64,000 nt of DNA from Flavobacteriaceae bacterium PS02334 (GTDB lineage: Bacteria; Bacteroidota; Bacteroidia; Flavobacteriales; Flavobacteriaceae), in the NCBI GenBank assembly GCA_029959295.1, contig JASCOH010000009.1, positions 62,001 through 126,000 on the forward strand, read 5' to 3'. A program made the position numbers and the translations under genes. Positions within the stretch are counted from its first letter, which is position 1. Each line of letters opens with the position of its first letter. Positions 36,535 to 45,584 of this stretch are shown in pieces. The notes beneath the pieces were generated by a model, which saw only the letters and a list, made by a program, of their open reading frames with translations, made no database searches and was not told where the DNA came from.

Positions 36535-36694
36535 CATTAAACAATCCCACGAGTTGTATTTTCTCAATAAAGGATACTTTGTTTTAGTTTGCGATAGTTT
36601 GATTTAAAATGTACCATAATTGTACCACTGAAGTTCGAAACCGCTTTAAAATAAGAAAAGTTATTTTCTGCATCGGCAAATAGGCTTCACAAAT

Positions 36695-36756
<62 letters not shown>

Positions 36757-36847
36757 TACACACAAATGTACAGGTTTTTCTATAAGTTACTGAATTCCAA
36801 AGAAAATGTTTCAGTAAGCCAAAAGATTGTTTCACCATACCTAACTT

Positions 36848-36951
36848 ATAGCAAAACAAATTGCTTTTAAACTTGGTTTTAAAGACCATACTTATTTTGC
36901 CTGATTGTTTAAAAAAGTAAATGGATTGACATACACTTATTATATAATCTC
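36848..36951 (+). pseudogene. AraC-type HTH C-terminal relic
   Basis: The plus strand reads KQIAFKLGFKDHTYFA then TGA in frame then LFKKVNGLTYTYYI, the second helix-turn-helix of an AraC-family regulator (usual form IAFxLGFxDxxYFxRxFKKxxG). The stop falls where Cys, Ser or Arg is expected. No upstream part of the protein can be read in frame. Confidence 0.6.
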
Positions 36952-37072
36952 TATTAGCAAATAAAACTTAACTATAAATAAAAATTCAGACCTGAAGAAC
37001 AATTATCGTTTTAAACGGAGTAATTAATTTTATCATTAATAATTTCAAAAATTACCTAATGCTGTCCTGAAA

Positions 37073-38491
37073 TTACCGGATTAATTTCTTAATCATTCCA
37101 TTAAAAATAAAACCGTGAAAAGGCAAAACCGAATACCAATACATTTTACCCAATATTCCTTTGGGTTTAAAGGTAGCAGCCTGATATAAAGTATTGTTGA
37201 TAATCTTAAATTCCAGCCATGCGTCACCTGGTAATTTCATTTCTGCATATAAAATCAATTTACCTTCCTCTTTATTGGCATATACAACGCGCCAAAAGTC
37301 TAAAACATCACCCGGATGTATTTCATTTTTATGGGTTCTTCCTCTCCTAGCACCAACTCCGCCGAAAACTTTATCAATAAATCCGCGCAGATTCCAAAGC
37401 CAGTCTCCATAATACCATCCTGTATCTCCACCAATAGACCAAATTTTTTCAATAGTAAATTGCCTGTTTATAATCTCTCTTTTTCTTCGATCTATAAAAC
37501 AGTCCTTTTTTGGAACCTTCAGATAATTAGCAACATTTCCTTTAAATTGCCCGCTTATCAAAGAATCCTTCCAGCTCGAAACTATATCATCTTTATCGAT
37601 TTTTATCAGCGCCCTGTCTAAGGCCTGATGATAACTAATTGGTATTACTCTTAAGAGTGTATTAATTCTATTGTCGTTACATACAACTTCTACTTTCATG
37701 CTACTGACCAGGGCAGAAGCCAGCTTATAGGATGTAGAGGTTACAAAATACAACCAATACGATGATAGTTTTGGAGTCATTACCGGAATGGTATAAATAT
37801 ATCTTTTCAATTTTTTTGCTTTGGCAAATTGTAGCAACATTTCTTTATAGGTCAGTATATCAGGGCCTCCAATATCAAAACTTTGATTGTAGGTTTTGGG
37901 ATTAAGCAATGATTTGGTCAAAAATTCTAAAACATCATTAACCGCTATGGGCTGGCATTTGGTATTGAGCCATTTGGGAGTAATCATGACGGGCAGCTTA
38001 TTCACCAAATCTCGTATTATTTCAAATGAAGCGCTTCCTGATCCTACAATGATTCCGGCTCTTAAAGTAGTCGTTGGCGTTGTTCCTGTTTTTAAGATCT
38101 CCTCTACGGCCTTTCTTGAAGATAAATGTTTGGATAGTGACTTGTCATTTACAATCCCGCTCAGGTAAATGATCTGTCTTGCATTTGTTTTGTTTATTTT
38201 TTCTATAAAATAATTTGCAGAAAGACTTTCCAGTTCATCATAGTTAACCACAGAACTGGACATCGAATGAATTAAATAGTAGGCCGCGTCGATATCATCA
38301 GGGATACCTGCCAGGCTTTCCCGATTTAGAAAATCAACTTCAATAACTTTTATGCTTTCTTTAAATTTTTCAGGATAATAAAATCTGTTTTTATCTCTTA
38401 CACAACAAACAACATCATGTCCCTGGCCAATGAGGAAAGGTAAAATTCGTTTTCCGATATAACCCGTTGCACCCGTTAAGAGAATTTTCAT
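37073..38491 (-). CDS. NAD(P)-binding SDR/epimerase-like protein with DUF2867 domain
   Basis: A 472-aa protein. The N-terminal half (1-290) is an atypical SDR with the Rossmann motif TGATGYIG (6-13), then DAAYYLIHSMSS and RQIIYLSGIV, as in NAD(P)H-binding YwnB/NmrA-type proteins. The C-terminal part (about 320-470) matches DUF2867: WSIGGDTGWYYGDWLWNLRG, then LDFWRVVYANKEEGKLILYA and GILGKMYWYSVLPFHGFIF. This two-part architecture is found in Bacteroidota, often near photolyase/cryptochrome genes. It forms an operon with the SDR 16 bases upstream. The function is unknown. Confidence 0.9.
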   Translation of the reverse strand: MKILLTGATGYIGKRILPFLIGQGHDVVCCVRDKNRFYYPEKFKESIKVIEVDFLNRESLAGIPDDIDAAYYLIHSMSSSVVNYDELESLSANYFIEKINKTNARQIIYLSGIVNDKSLSKHLSSRKAVEEILKTGTTPTTTLRAGIIVGSGSASFEIIRDLVNKLPVMITPKWLNTKCQPIAVNDVLEFLTKSLLNPKTYNQSFDIGGPDILTYKEMLLQFAKAKKLKRYIYTIPVMTPKLSSYWLYFVTSTSYKLASALVSSMKVEVVCNDNRINTLLRVIPISYHQALDRALIKIDKDDIVSSWKDSLISGQFKGNVANYLKVPKKDCFIDRRKREIINRQFTIEKIWSIGGDTGWYYGDWLWNLRGFIDKVFGGVGARRGRTHKNEIHPGDVLDFWRVVYANKEEGKLILYAEMKLPGDAWLEFKIINNTLYQAATFKPKGILGKMYWYSVLPFHGFIFNGMIKKLIR

Positions 38492-38507
38492 GATTTCTTT
38501 TTTATGT

Positions 38508-39191
38508 TTATAATTTAAAACTCACCAAACCATAATCCATCTGGAAAACCTGACCCGAAATTGATCCTGCATTTTCAGAAATCAGATAATTAGCCATGTG
38601 GGCAACTTCTTCAGATTTTAAATAATTTTTCATCGGATGGCGTTCCATCATATTTTCTTTCATACGGTCATTTCTTAAAATAGAAGCCGATAATGACGTT
38701 TCTGTAATGGTTGGAGCAACAGCATTGATACGGATCAGAGGAGCCAGCTCTGCTCCAAGTGATTTTACCAGCCCTTCAACACCTGATTTCGCGGTAGCAA
38801 TGCTCGCATGAAAGGGCATTCCTAATTTTGCGGCAACTGTACTGAATAAAACAATCGATGGATTTCTTCCTTTTTTTAAAGCAGGCAAATATTTCTGAAT
38901 AACTTTCACAGCCCCAATAACATTAATTTCAAAATCATTCCTGAAATCGTCAATGGTCAAACTTAAAATGGGCTTTAGATTTATAGATCCGGGACAATAA
39001 ATCAAAGCATCAATACTTTCAATTTCAGGCAGGGCATCTTTCAGTACATCAATTGAAAAATGGACTAAATTAGGATGAGAAATATCAGGCGCCGTCCTGC
39101 TGATATTATAGACAAGATTATTTTCTAATTGCTGTAGCAAAATAGCATTGCCAATTCCTTTACTGCCACCAATAATTACGATCTTATTCAT
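38508..39191 (-). CDS. Short SDR-family protein lacking the catalytic Tyr
   Basis: A 227-aa Rossmann-fold SDR with GGSKGIG at 8-14 and LFSTVAAKLGMPFHASIATA near 115-134. The usual Tyr of Y-x-x-x-K is Ile (I131-x-x-x-K135), so classical dehydrogenase chemistry is doubtful. The NNAG motif is also altered (YCPGSI). This variant occurs next to photolyase/cryptochrome genes in other Bacteroidota. Here it is the first gene of the pair with the DUF2867 protein, and a TIGR03643 gene diverges from it. The role is unknown. Confidence 0.88.
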   Translation of the reverse strand: MNKIVIIGGSKGIGNAILLQQLENNLVYNISRTAPDISHPNLVHFSIDVLKDALPEIESIDALIYCPGSINLKPILSLTIDDFRNDFEINVIGAVKVIQKYLPALKKGRNPSIVLFSTVAAKLGMPFHASIATAKSGVEGLVKSLGAELAPLIRINAVAPTITETSLSASILRNDRMKENMMERHPMKNYLKSEEVAHMANYLISENAGSISGQVFQMDYGLVSFKL

Positions 39192-39470
39192 CTCTTTTAC
39201 TTTAATTAATGAGTATTTCTGATTTGTTTTGTAGTGTTTATTCTGTGCAAATTGAGGAGCGGATGCTCTTTAAATCATGATTTAGATTGAGATAATAATT
39301 AGCCCCGCTCACATGTTAAAGATAACAATTGTTTAACTATTTTAGCTAAATGTAAAACAAAATATTATTTTATTTATCTTCGTAATATGATGCCGATTCT
39401 TAATTTATCATATAGAATTTAAAATGAACAGAAGGCATCATCATTATTATTGAACGAAATAAGTTATCAT
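39192..39470. promoter_or_regulatory. Divergent promoter region between SDR pair and TIGR03643 gene
   Basis: TTGTTT (39330-39335) and AAACAA (39356-39361) form a short inverted repeat with a 20-base spacer, and AACAATTGTT nearby is palindromic. On the minus strand TATCTTTA (close to the -7 consensus) lies near 39318-39325, and on the plus strand TATCTTCG lies near 39376. A shared operator is plausible. Confidence 0.35.
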
Positions 39471-39758
39471 ATGAAAAAAGAAAAAAATAGTTTTTCTGAT
39501 ATAGAACTGGATCGAATAATAGAAATGGCATGGGAAGACAGGACAACTTTTGATGCAATACAGATTCAATTTAATTTATCAGAAACTGCCGTAAAAGCTT
39601 TAATGAAAAAAGAATTAAAGTTCAGCAGTTATAAATTATGGCGTAAACGGGTTGAAGATTGCAAAACAAAACATGCTTCCAAACGCATCCAAGGAATAGA
39701 TCGTTTTAAATGTAGCCGACAAAGGTCAATCTCTAATAATAAAATATCAAAAAGATGA
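39471..39758 (+). CDS. TIGR03643 family protein
   Basis: 95 aa from ATG 39471; a TTG at 39450 is less likely. The core FSDIELDRIIEMAWEDRTTF, then DAIQIQFNLSETAVKALMKK and KLWRKRV, is the TIGR03643 family, a small helical domain that genome surveys place near photolyase/cryptochrome genes. The C-terminus is basic (KRIQGIDRFKCSRQRS) and may bind nucleic acid. Here no photolyase is visible. The gene diverges from the SDR/DUF2867 pair and stops directly beside an IS6 relic, which may mark the deletion of further genes of the cluster. Confidence 0.88.
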   Translation: MKKEKNSFSDIELDRIIEMAWEDRTTFDAIQIQFNLSETAVKALMKKELKFSSYKLWRKRVEDCKTKHASKRIQGIDRFKCSRQRSISNNKISKR

Positions 39759-39761
39759 CAA

Positions 39762-40210
39762 TCAATACATTGGGTCAGTCACATTTGTCAGAATCAAATA
39801 TAAGAATTGAGGTAGTTTAAAAGTCAGCTCCGCCAATTTACAGAATGATTTAAACATAGAAATCCGAGGTCCAACCATTTGATTTTTTCGTAGCATATGC
39901 ACAATTTCAATTCCGCTTAACGTTCTTTTGGCCGATTCAAAATTTTTAAAACCTAATCTGTTTTGTATGCGCCACTTGATAAAACGATGATTCTGTTCGA
40001 AAATAGTTTGCTGCAGTATTAGAACCCCTTTTATCAATGTTTATCACTATTTTGGCGACAGTTATTACTAATCGCTTTAATTAGAAATGACTGGGCACTC
40101 CTCCTCTACCTTCTCTTGGTTCACAAGAAATCAACGGTATTGCCTAATTTATCAACTGCAATATATAAATAACACCATTGCCCTTTAATCTTAATATAAG
40201 TCTCCTCTTT
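39762..40210 (-). pseudogene. IS6-family transposase remnant (5' truncated, frameshifted)
   Basis: The minus strand reads EETYIKIKGQWCYLYIAVDK with the first DDE Asp position altered to Glu. After a frameshift near 40045 come VINIDK (second Asp) and then EQNHRFIKWRIQNRLGFKNF and SAKRTLSGIEIVHMLRKNQM, which include the final Glu region of IS6 transposases. The N-terminal third is absent. It is about two-thirds identical in DNA to the relic at the left edge of the window and lies in the same orientation. Confidence 0.88.
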
Positions 40211-40240
40211 ATACGCTGAAAAAATTCTAAAATAGTAGCA

Positions 40241-40272
40241 AAACCCTGTAAATCATAAGATTTACAGGGTTT
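40241..40272. terminator. Perfect 14-bp terminator-like hairpin
   Basis: AAACCCTGTAAATC pairs without mismatch with GATTTACAGGGTTT around an ATAA loop. T-rich sequence follows on the plus strand. It sits between the IS6 relic and the stop of the hydrolase at 40357. Confidence 0.75.
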
Positions 40273-40356
40273 CTTCTTTTATACATAATCAAAATATTCA
40301 TTCAAGCGTGAACCTAAAGGAATAAAATCAGTTACCCTAAATTAATCATTTCAATC

Positions 40357-41217
40357 TTACTCATTTATTATAAATTCCTTAATTAAATGTGCAACCTCAT
40401 CGCTATGCTCTTCTAGTAGAAAATGTCCTCCATCCAATTGATGGATTTCTGCATCGGGTAGATCCTTGCGGTAAGCCCATCCTCCTGCTTCTATGAACAT
40501 TTTATCATTTTTACCCCAAACTATCAGCGTTCTGGGTTGATTGTTTTTTAAATAGTGCTGCCAATCAGGGTACAAAGCAATGTTGCTGCCATAATCACGA
40601 AATAAAGCAAGTTGAATTAAATCATTGCCGGGACGATCCAAATAATATTGGTCTAAGGAATAGCTGTCCGGACTTACTTTTTCAGGTTTTGATGCTCCGT
40701 CTAGATACGTCCATCTGGTTGCTTCAAATTTTAAGAACATTCTGGCTCCTTGTTCGGCTTCGGTGCTATTATTTTCTATATAGGCAGACAGCGGCGCAAG
40801 TCCTTCACCAAGTCCTTCTAAATAAGCATTTGCATTTTGTACTATAAAAGACTGTACTAGTTCTGGCCTGCGAAGTGCTATTCTAAATGCAATTGGCCCT
40901 CCATAATCCTGAATGTAGAAGTTAATGTTTTTAAGCTGGAGTTTATCTATTAACGATTCTATAACTGCAGACAAATTATGGAATGTATACTGAAATTCGC
41001 TTACAGCTGGATCACTGCTTTGGCCAAATCCTGGATAATCTGGGGCAATGATATAAAATGAATCTGAAAGCTGGTCGATCAGGTTTCTAAACATGTGTGA
41101 TGAGGAAGGAAACCCATGTAGCAATAGCAATATTGGTTTTTCTGCACTGCCCGCCTGACGGTAAAAAATGTCCAGATCATTAATTTTTGCATTCTTGTAA
41201 TAGACATGATTTTTCAT
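40357..41217 (-). CDS. Alpha/beta hydrolase, Asp-nucleophile (haloalkane dehalogenase/epoxide hydrolase-like)
   Basis: 286 aa from ATG 41217; the ATG at 41238 adds 7 residues. Oxyanion motif HGFPSSSHMF is near 34. The nucleophile position is Asp (about 104) in YIQDYGGPIAF instead of the usual Ser. The acid is in VWGKNDKMF and the His in LDGGHFLLEEH near 265. Asp nucleophiles are typical of haloalkane dehalogenases, epoxide hydrolases and fluoroacetate dehalogenases. It has no signal peptide, so it is cytoplasmic. A clear paralogue lies at 52143-53009. It diverges from the exported hydrolase operon at 41759 across a 540-base region. Confidence 0.9.
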   Translation of the reverse strand: MKNHVYYKNAKINDLDIFYRQAGSAEKPILLLLHGFPSSSHMFRNLIDQLSDSFYIIAPDYPGFGQSSDPAVSEFQYTFHNLSAVIESLIDKLQLKNINFYIQDYGGPIAFRIALRRPELVQSFIVQNANAYLEGLGEGLAPLSAYIENNSTEAEQGARMFLKFEATRWTYLDGASKPEKVSPDSYSLDQYYLDRPGNDLIQLALFRDYGSNIALYPDWQHYLKNNQPRTLIVWGKNDKMFIEAGGWAYRKDLPDAEIHQLDGGHFLLEEHSDEVAHLIKEFIINE

Positions 41218-41238
41218 AATAATTAGCGTTATAAACAT

Positions 41239-41758
41239 CTTATTGTTGCGATGTTTGGTTGTATGACTTTTATTTTAAAACTGAAATCAAAATTCAATCA
41301 AATTTGAGATTGGCATATTTTAACCTTCAAATTTCTCCTTTATAAAAATGATTTTAGTAGTCATATTTTCCCGAAGAGGTAGCAATTTTTCCTTTTTAAA
41401 ATGTTTTTAAAAATGCTTGCTATCATTTCTTATTATGAAAAAAATCTACAAAATATAATAATTCTTTTAAACCAGATTTAGATAGAAAGCTTCTAAACTT
41501 TATTATTTAAATATATCTAATCTCGAAACATACTAAACTCTAAATCAATTAAACGCGGTAAAATTTACTTGTGATTAACGCTATATCGCATAATTTACTT
41601 TAAAGTCTTTTTATTTCGTGAAATATGATAATGATCAAAAAAAACAATCAATTGATTTACAGCTACTTAATTAAAAGGCGCGGTAATTGGCTTTTAATCA
41701 GTAGTATAAAAAGATGTCTACAACATCATTGAAAAAATAATTACCTAAACTAAAAACG
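41239..41758. promoter_or_regulatory. AT-rich divergent control region
   Basis: It holds a perfect 12-bp palindrome AATCAATTGATT at 41646-41657 and an ATTTC-GT-GAAAT hairpin at 41613-41624, both upstream of the plus-strand operon. I found no convincing -24/-12 (sigma-54) or TAnnTTTG promoter. Confidence 0.35.
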
Positions 41759-42550
41759 ATGAAAGATGTATCACAATTAAAGAGAAAACGAGGAATAGTA
41801 TTTAAAAAAATACTACTAACCTTATTAGTCATTATGTCAGCAAATGTACTAGTTGCTCAAAAACAGGTTAAGAATATTGTATTGGTTCACGGAGCATTTG
41901 CCGACGGTTCTGGCTGGGAAGCTGTTTACAATGTTCTAAAGAAGAAAGGATTCAACGTTAGCGTCGTAGCTAATCCAAACACATCATTTGACGAAGATGT
42001 CGCTGCCGCAAGACGAACAATCGAACGTTTAGAAGGGCCAATAGTACTCGTAGGACATTCCTATGGCGGTGCTATTATTACTGAAGCAGGAAACTCCGAT
42101 AAGGTAGCAGGTCTTGTTTATATTGCCGCTTTTGTACCTGATGCAGGAGAAACTCTGCTGCAATTAGTTCAATCAGGACCTCCAACACCAAATTCAGGAA
42201 TTGAACCGCCATCTGCCGATGGTTTTATATGGTATGGCAAAGCCAAATTTCATTCCGGTTTTTGTGCTGACTTGAGTAAAGAAAAAGCTGACTTTATGTA
42301 TGACTCGCAAGTTCCAATTGCAGCTTCGGCCTTTGTTGCCAGTGTAAGCAAAGCCGCATGGAAAACGAAGCCATCTTGGTATATCATTGCAACTGATGAC
42401 CAGACAGTTCCAATAGAAGGTGCACGATTCATGGCAAAAAGGGCAAATTCAAAAGTGAAAGAAATAAAAGCCAGTCATGCAGTATATGTCTCACAGGCTA
42501 AAGAAGTAGCAGATGTTATAGCTCAGGCCGCCAAAGAAAGTTCAAAATAA
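41759..42550 (+). CDS. Exported alpha/beta hydrolase (EstC-like)
   Basis: A 263-aa protein with a signal sequence after a basic start (KKILLTLLVIMSANVLVAQ). HGAFADGSGW forms the oxyanion loop, nucleophile S101 is in VLVGHSYGGAI, the acid is in ATDDQTVPIEG and the His in ASHAVYVSQ. This is the short-chain esterase/salicylate-esterase (MES/EstC) type, acting on small esters or related compounds in the periplasm. It is the first of four same-strand genes, with 26 bases to the next. Confidence 0.9.
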   Translation: MKDVSQLKRKRGIVFKKILLTLLVIMSANVLVAQKQVKNIVLVHGAFADGSGWEAVYNVLKKKGFNVSVVANPNTSFDEDVAAARRTIERLEGPIVLVGHSYGGAIITEAGNSDKVAGLVYIAAFVPDAGETLLQLVQSGPPTPNSGIEPPSADGFIWYGKAKFHSGFCADLSKEKADFMYDSQVPIAASAFVASVSKAAWKTKPSWYIIATDDQTVPIEGARFMAKRANSKVKEIKASHAVYVSQAKEVADVIAQAAKESSK

Positions 42551-42576
42551 TAGTAACCATCATAATAAATAATATC

Positions 42577-43266
42577 ATGAAAAAAATTCTCTCGACAGCA
42601 GTTTTAGTATTAGGATCAATGGCCGTTTTCGCACAAAAGCCAAGTCCTGGCCTATTGAACCCAACGAACCACAGCTTAGTAATGATCGATTATCAAAGCC
42701 AGATGGCATTTGCTACTAAAAGCATCGACCCCGAACTATTAAGAACTAATGTAGCATTGGTAGCTGGTACATCCAAAATATTTAATATACCCACAGTTGT
42801 TACTACGGTAGCCGAAACCACTTTCAGCGGTCCGGTTTTTCCAGAAGTGCAAGAGTTTTATCCTAAGGCAAATTCAAATTACATTGATCGTACCACCATG
42901 AATTGCTGGGAAGATGCCAATGCTCAGAAAGCAATGGCTGGTAAGGGCAAAAAAACATTGGTAATGGGCGGTTTATGGACAAGTGTCTGTATTGTAGGAC
43001 CTGTATTGTCTGCTATTAATGAAGGGTATACTGTTTATGTAATCACAGATGCCAGCGGAGATGTTTCTGCGGAAGCCCATCAAATGGCAATAACCCGCAT
43101 GGTACAGGCAGGCGCTCGCCCTATTACTTCATTGCAATATATTCTGGAACTGCAACGTGACTGGGCACGAAGTGAAACTTATAAAGCAGTAACCGATTTA
43201 ATCGTTAAATATGGCGGCGCATACGGCATTGGAATTCAGTATGCCCGCACCGTAATCAAGCACTAA
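42577..43266 (+). CDS. Exported isochorismatase-family hydrolase (YcaC-like)
   Basis: A 229-aa protein with a signal peptide (MKKILSTAVLVLGSMAVFAQ). Catalytic Asp38 is in LVMIDYQSQM and the Cys138 site in GGLWTSVCIVGP, the two most conserved positions of the isochorismatase/nicotinamidase superfamily; the segment between them (YIDRTTMNCWED) fits the YcaC group. Members hydrolyse C-N or C-O bonds of small molecules. A signal peptide is unusual for this cytoplasmic family, but it is clear here, and its two operon neighbours are also exported. Confidence 0.9.
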   Translation: MKKILSTAVLVLGSMAVFAQKPSPGLLNPTNHSLVMIDYQSQMAFATKSIDPELLRTNVALVAGTSKIFNIPTVVTTVAETTFSGPVFPEVQEFYPKANSNYIDRTTMNCWEDANAQKAMAGKGKKTLVMGGLWTSVCIVGPVLSAINEGYTVYVITDASGDVSAEAHQMAITRMVQAGARPITSLQYILELQRDWARSETYKAVTDLIVKYGGAYGIGIQYARTVIKH

Positions 43267-43318
43267 CTTAAGTTATGACAACCAGAGGCAAATGTCTCTG
43301 GTTTTAATTTTAATAATT

Positions 43319-45100
43319 ATGATGACACTTACTAAGAATCTAATTCTGTTTTCTTTTGTCATATCAAATTTGGCTGCAACTGCGCAAAAAAAAGCTTCGC
43401 TGATTATCATCAATGCAAAAGTTATTACTTTAAATGATGCTAATCCGCAAGCTCAGGCAATAGCCATAAATGGTGATAAAATTGCTGCTGTTGGAACTAA
43501 TGCTAAAATATTACATTATAAAACAGGCAAATCAATTGTTATTGATGCTAAAGGAAAAACGGTTATTCCCGGATTATACGACTCCCATCTTCATGTTATT
43601 CGAGGTGGTCGCTTTTATAATTCTGAGTTGCGCTGGGATGGCGTAAAAACTTTAGGCCGAGCGTTGCAATTACTAAAAGAACAGGCTCAAAGAACTCCAG
43701 AAGGCCAATGGGTTCGCGTTGTGGGTGGCTGGACCGAATATCAATTTGAAGAAAAAAGAAAACCGACTTTAGCAGAAATTAATAATGCAACGGGAAACAC
43801 ACCCGCATTTATTTTAAATCTTTATGGAGAAGCTTATTTAAACAAGGCAGGAATAGCCAAACTAGGAATTAATGAAGACACTCCCAATCCGAATGGCGGA
43901 TTAATACAAAAAGATCAATTTGGACAGCCAACAGGATTGTTGGTGGCAGAACCTAACGCCTTTGTTTTATATTCAACTTTGGCTAAACTTCCTGAATTAA
44001 GCGCTTTAGAAAAAGCAAATTCAACTAAATTGTTTATGTCTGAATTAAATTCGTTAGGCGTAACCAGCGTCATGGATGCAGGCGGAGGTTTTCAAAATTT
44101 TCCTGATGATTATACAATAACAGATTCACTTTCAAAATTGAAAGAGCTTACCGTTCGCCTGCCTTATTATCTTTTTGCACAAAAACCAGGTAAAGAATTG
44201 GAAGATTATAAAAAATGGATCGATATGGTCGATATTGATGCACATGATGATGATGATAAGCCGACCGAATACTATGTTCAAGGTGGCGGGGAAAATTTAG
44301 TGGCTTCAGGAGGAGATTTTGAGAATTTCACCAAACCACGTCCGGAGCTGTTGCCCATAATGGAAAATCAGTTAAAAATGGTAATCGGAACATTAGTAAA
44401 AAACCGTTGGCCTTTTCGCCTGCATGCAACCTATAATGAAAGTATTGTCAGGTTCTTAAATGTAATTGAAGAGGTAAATAAAGAAACACCTTTGAATGGC
44501 TTGGTTTGGTTTTTTGATCATGCCGAAACTGTTTCAGACGAAAGCCTTTCAAGGATAAAGATGCTTGGAGGAGGAATCGCTATTCAGCACCGCATGGCTT
44601 ATCAGGCAGAAACATTCATTTCCCGATATGGAAAAAAGGCCGCTTTAAACGCTCCTCCTATCCGCAAGATGATTGATTTAGGAATTCCTATTGGCGGCGG
44701 AACGGATGGCACGCGAGTTGCCAGTTACAATCCGTGGGTTGGCCTGTATTGGCTGGTTACAGGCAAATCTATTGGCGGAACCGAATTTGCCGCTGCAGAA
44801 AACCAATTAGACAGAATAAAAGCCTTAAAAATTTATACTCAAGGAAGCGCCTCTTTAATTCGTCAAGACAAAGACAGGGGAACAATTAAAGAAGGCTATC
44901 TCGCAGATCTTGTTGTTCTTTCTGAAGATTATTTGACTGTAGACGCAGAAAAGATTAAAGATATTTCTGCCGACTTAACCATCCTAGATGGAAAAGCAGT
45001 TTATGGAAAAGGTGAATTCTTAAAACTAGCGCCTGAAATCCCAAAAGCTTTGCCTGAATGGAGTCCTGTGAATTATTATGGTGGATACCAAAAAAACTAA
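43319..45100 (+). CDS. Exported amidohydrolase, YtcJ-like
   Basis: 593 aa from ATG 43319, where the signal peptide begins (LTKNLILFSFVISNLAATAQ); the ATG at 43292 gives a worse signal. The metal-binding motif H-x-H lies in PGLYDSHLHVIRG, further ligands in RLHATYNES and FDHAET, and the late Asp in GGGTDGTRVASYNPW. The family is YtcJ-type metal-dependent amidohydrolases, which act on amide or cyclic imide bonds. It is the third gene of the exported hydrolase operon, with 2 bases to the next gene. Confidence 0.9.
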   Translation: MMTLTKNLILFSFVISNLAATAQKKASLIIINAKVITLNDANPQAQAIAINGDKIAAVGTNAKILHYKTGKSIVIDAKGKTVIPGLYDSHLHVIRGGRFYNSELRWDGVKTLGRALQLLKEQAQRTPEGQWVRVVGGWTEYQFEEKRKPTLAEINNATGNTPAFILNLYGEAYLNKAGIAKLGINEDTPNPNGGLIQKDQFGQPTGLLVAEPNAFVLYSTLAKLPELSALEKANSTKLFMSELNSLGVTSVMDAGGGFQNFPDDYTITDSLSKLKELTVRLPYYLFAQKPGKELEDYKKWIDMVDIDAHDDDDKPTEYYVQGGGENLVASGGDFENFTKPRPELLPIMENQLKMVIGTLVKNRWPFRLHATYNESIVRFLNVIEEVNKETPLNGLVWFFDHAETVSDESLSRIKMLGGGIAIQHRMAYQAETFISRYGKKAALNAPPIRKMIDLGIPIGGGTDGTRVASYNPWVGLYWLVTGKSIGGTEFAAAENQLDRIKALKIYTQGSASLIRQDKDRGTIKEGYLADLVVLSEDYLTVDAEKIKDISADLTILDGKAVYGKGEFLKLAPEIPKALPEWSPVNYYGGYQKN

Positions 45101-45102
45101 CA

Positions 45103-45519
45103 ATGAAAAAAATTTTCTCATTTATGTGCAAGAACGGTAGTTTGAGCCATTTTGCTTTGCTTTTCTTTAGAATAGCTGTTGCTCTGGAGTTATTGGTAGC
45201 CCATGGCTTAAAAAAAATTGGCATAGGCGTGGCAATTGCAGAAACCATACCTAATCCGCTGGGATTGCCCGAATTCTTTAATCAGGCTTTCGCCATAGTG
45301 GCCAATTTGATTATGCCGCTGTTTATTGCAATGGGATTATTTACAAAAATAGCCGCACTGCCAATTTTAGCAATTACTTTAACCGGTTATTTCATTGTGC
45401 ATTTCAATGATCCAATAGCAGTTAAGGACGTTCCTTTCATGTATAGTATTTGTTTTATGTTTATAACAATTGTAGGCCCTGGAAAATATTCTCTTGATTA
45501 TTATTTCTTAAACAAATAA
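45103..45519 (+). CDS. DoxX-family membrane protein
   Basis: 138 aa from ATG 45103 (MKKIFSFMCKNGSLSHFALL); an upstream frame start at 45058 overlaps the amidohydrolase and is unlikely. There are four transmembrane helices with DoxX-like sequences: FFRIAVALELLVAHGLKKIG, FAIVANLIMPLFIAMGLFTK and AALPILAITLTGYFIVHFN. DoxX proteins are small quinone- or redox-associated membrane proteins, often next to enzymes of small-molecule metabolism. It is the last gene of the exported hydrolase operon and converges on the sigma-54 activator gene. Confidence 0.9.
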   Translation: MKKIFSFMCKNGSLSHFALLFFRIAVALELLVAHGLKKIGIGVAIAETIPNPLGLPEFFNQAFAIVANLIMPLFIAMGLFTKIAALPILAITLTGYFIVHFNDPIAVKDVPFMYSICFMFITIVGPGKYSLDYYFLNK

Positions 45520-45584
45520 ACCACAAATTGCTCTATTCCTGCTCCTGCTTTATATTCTGAAAAACAGAAACTATTTTTCAATTT

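Noticed and set aside
41239-41758. Sigma-54 promoter for the exported hydrolase operon
   Set aside because: TTGGC strings near 41308 and 41690 lack the TTGC at the right spacing.
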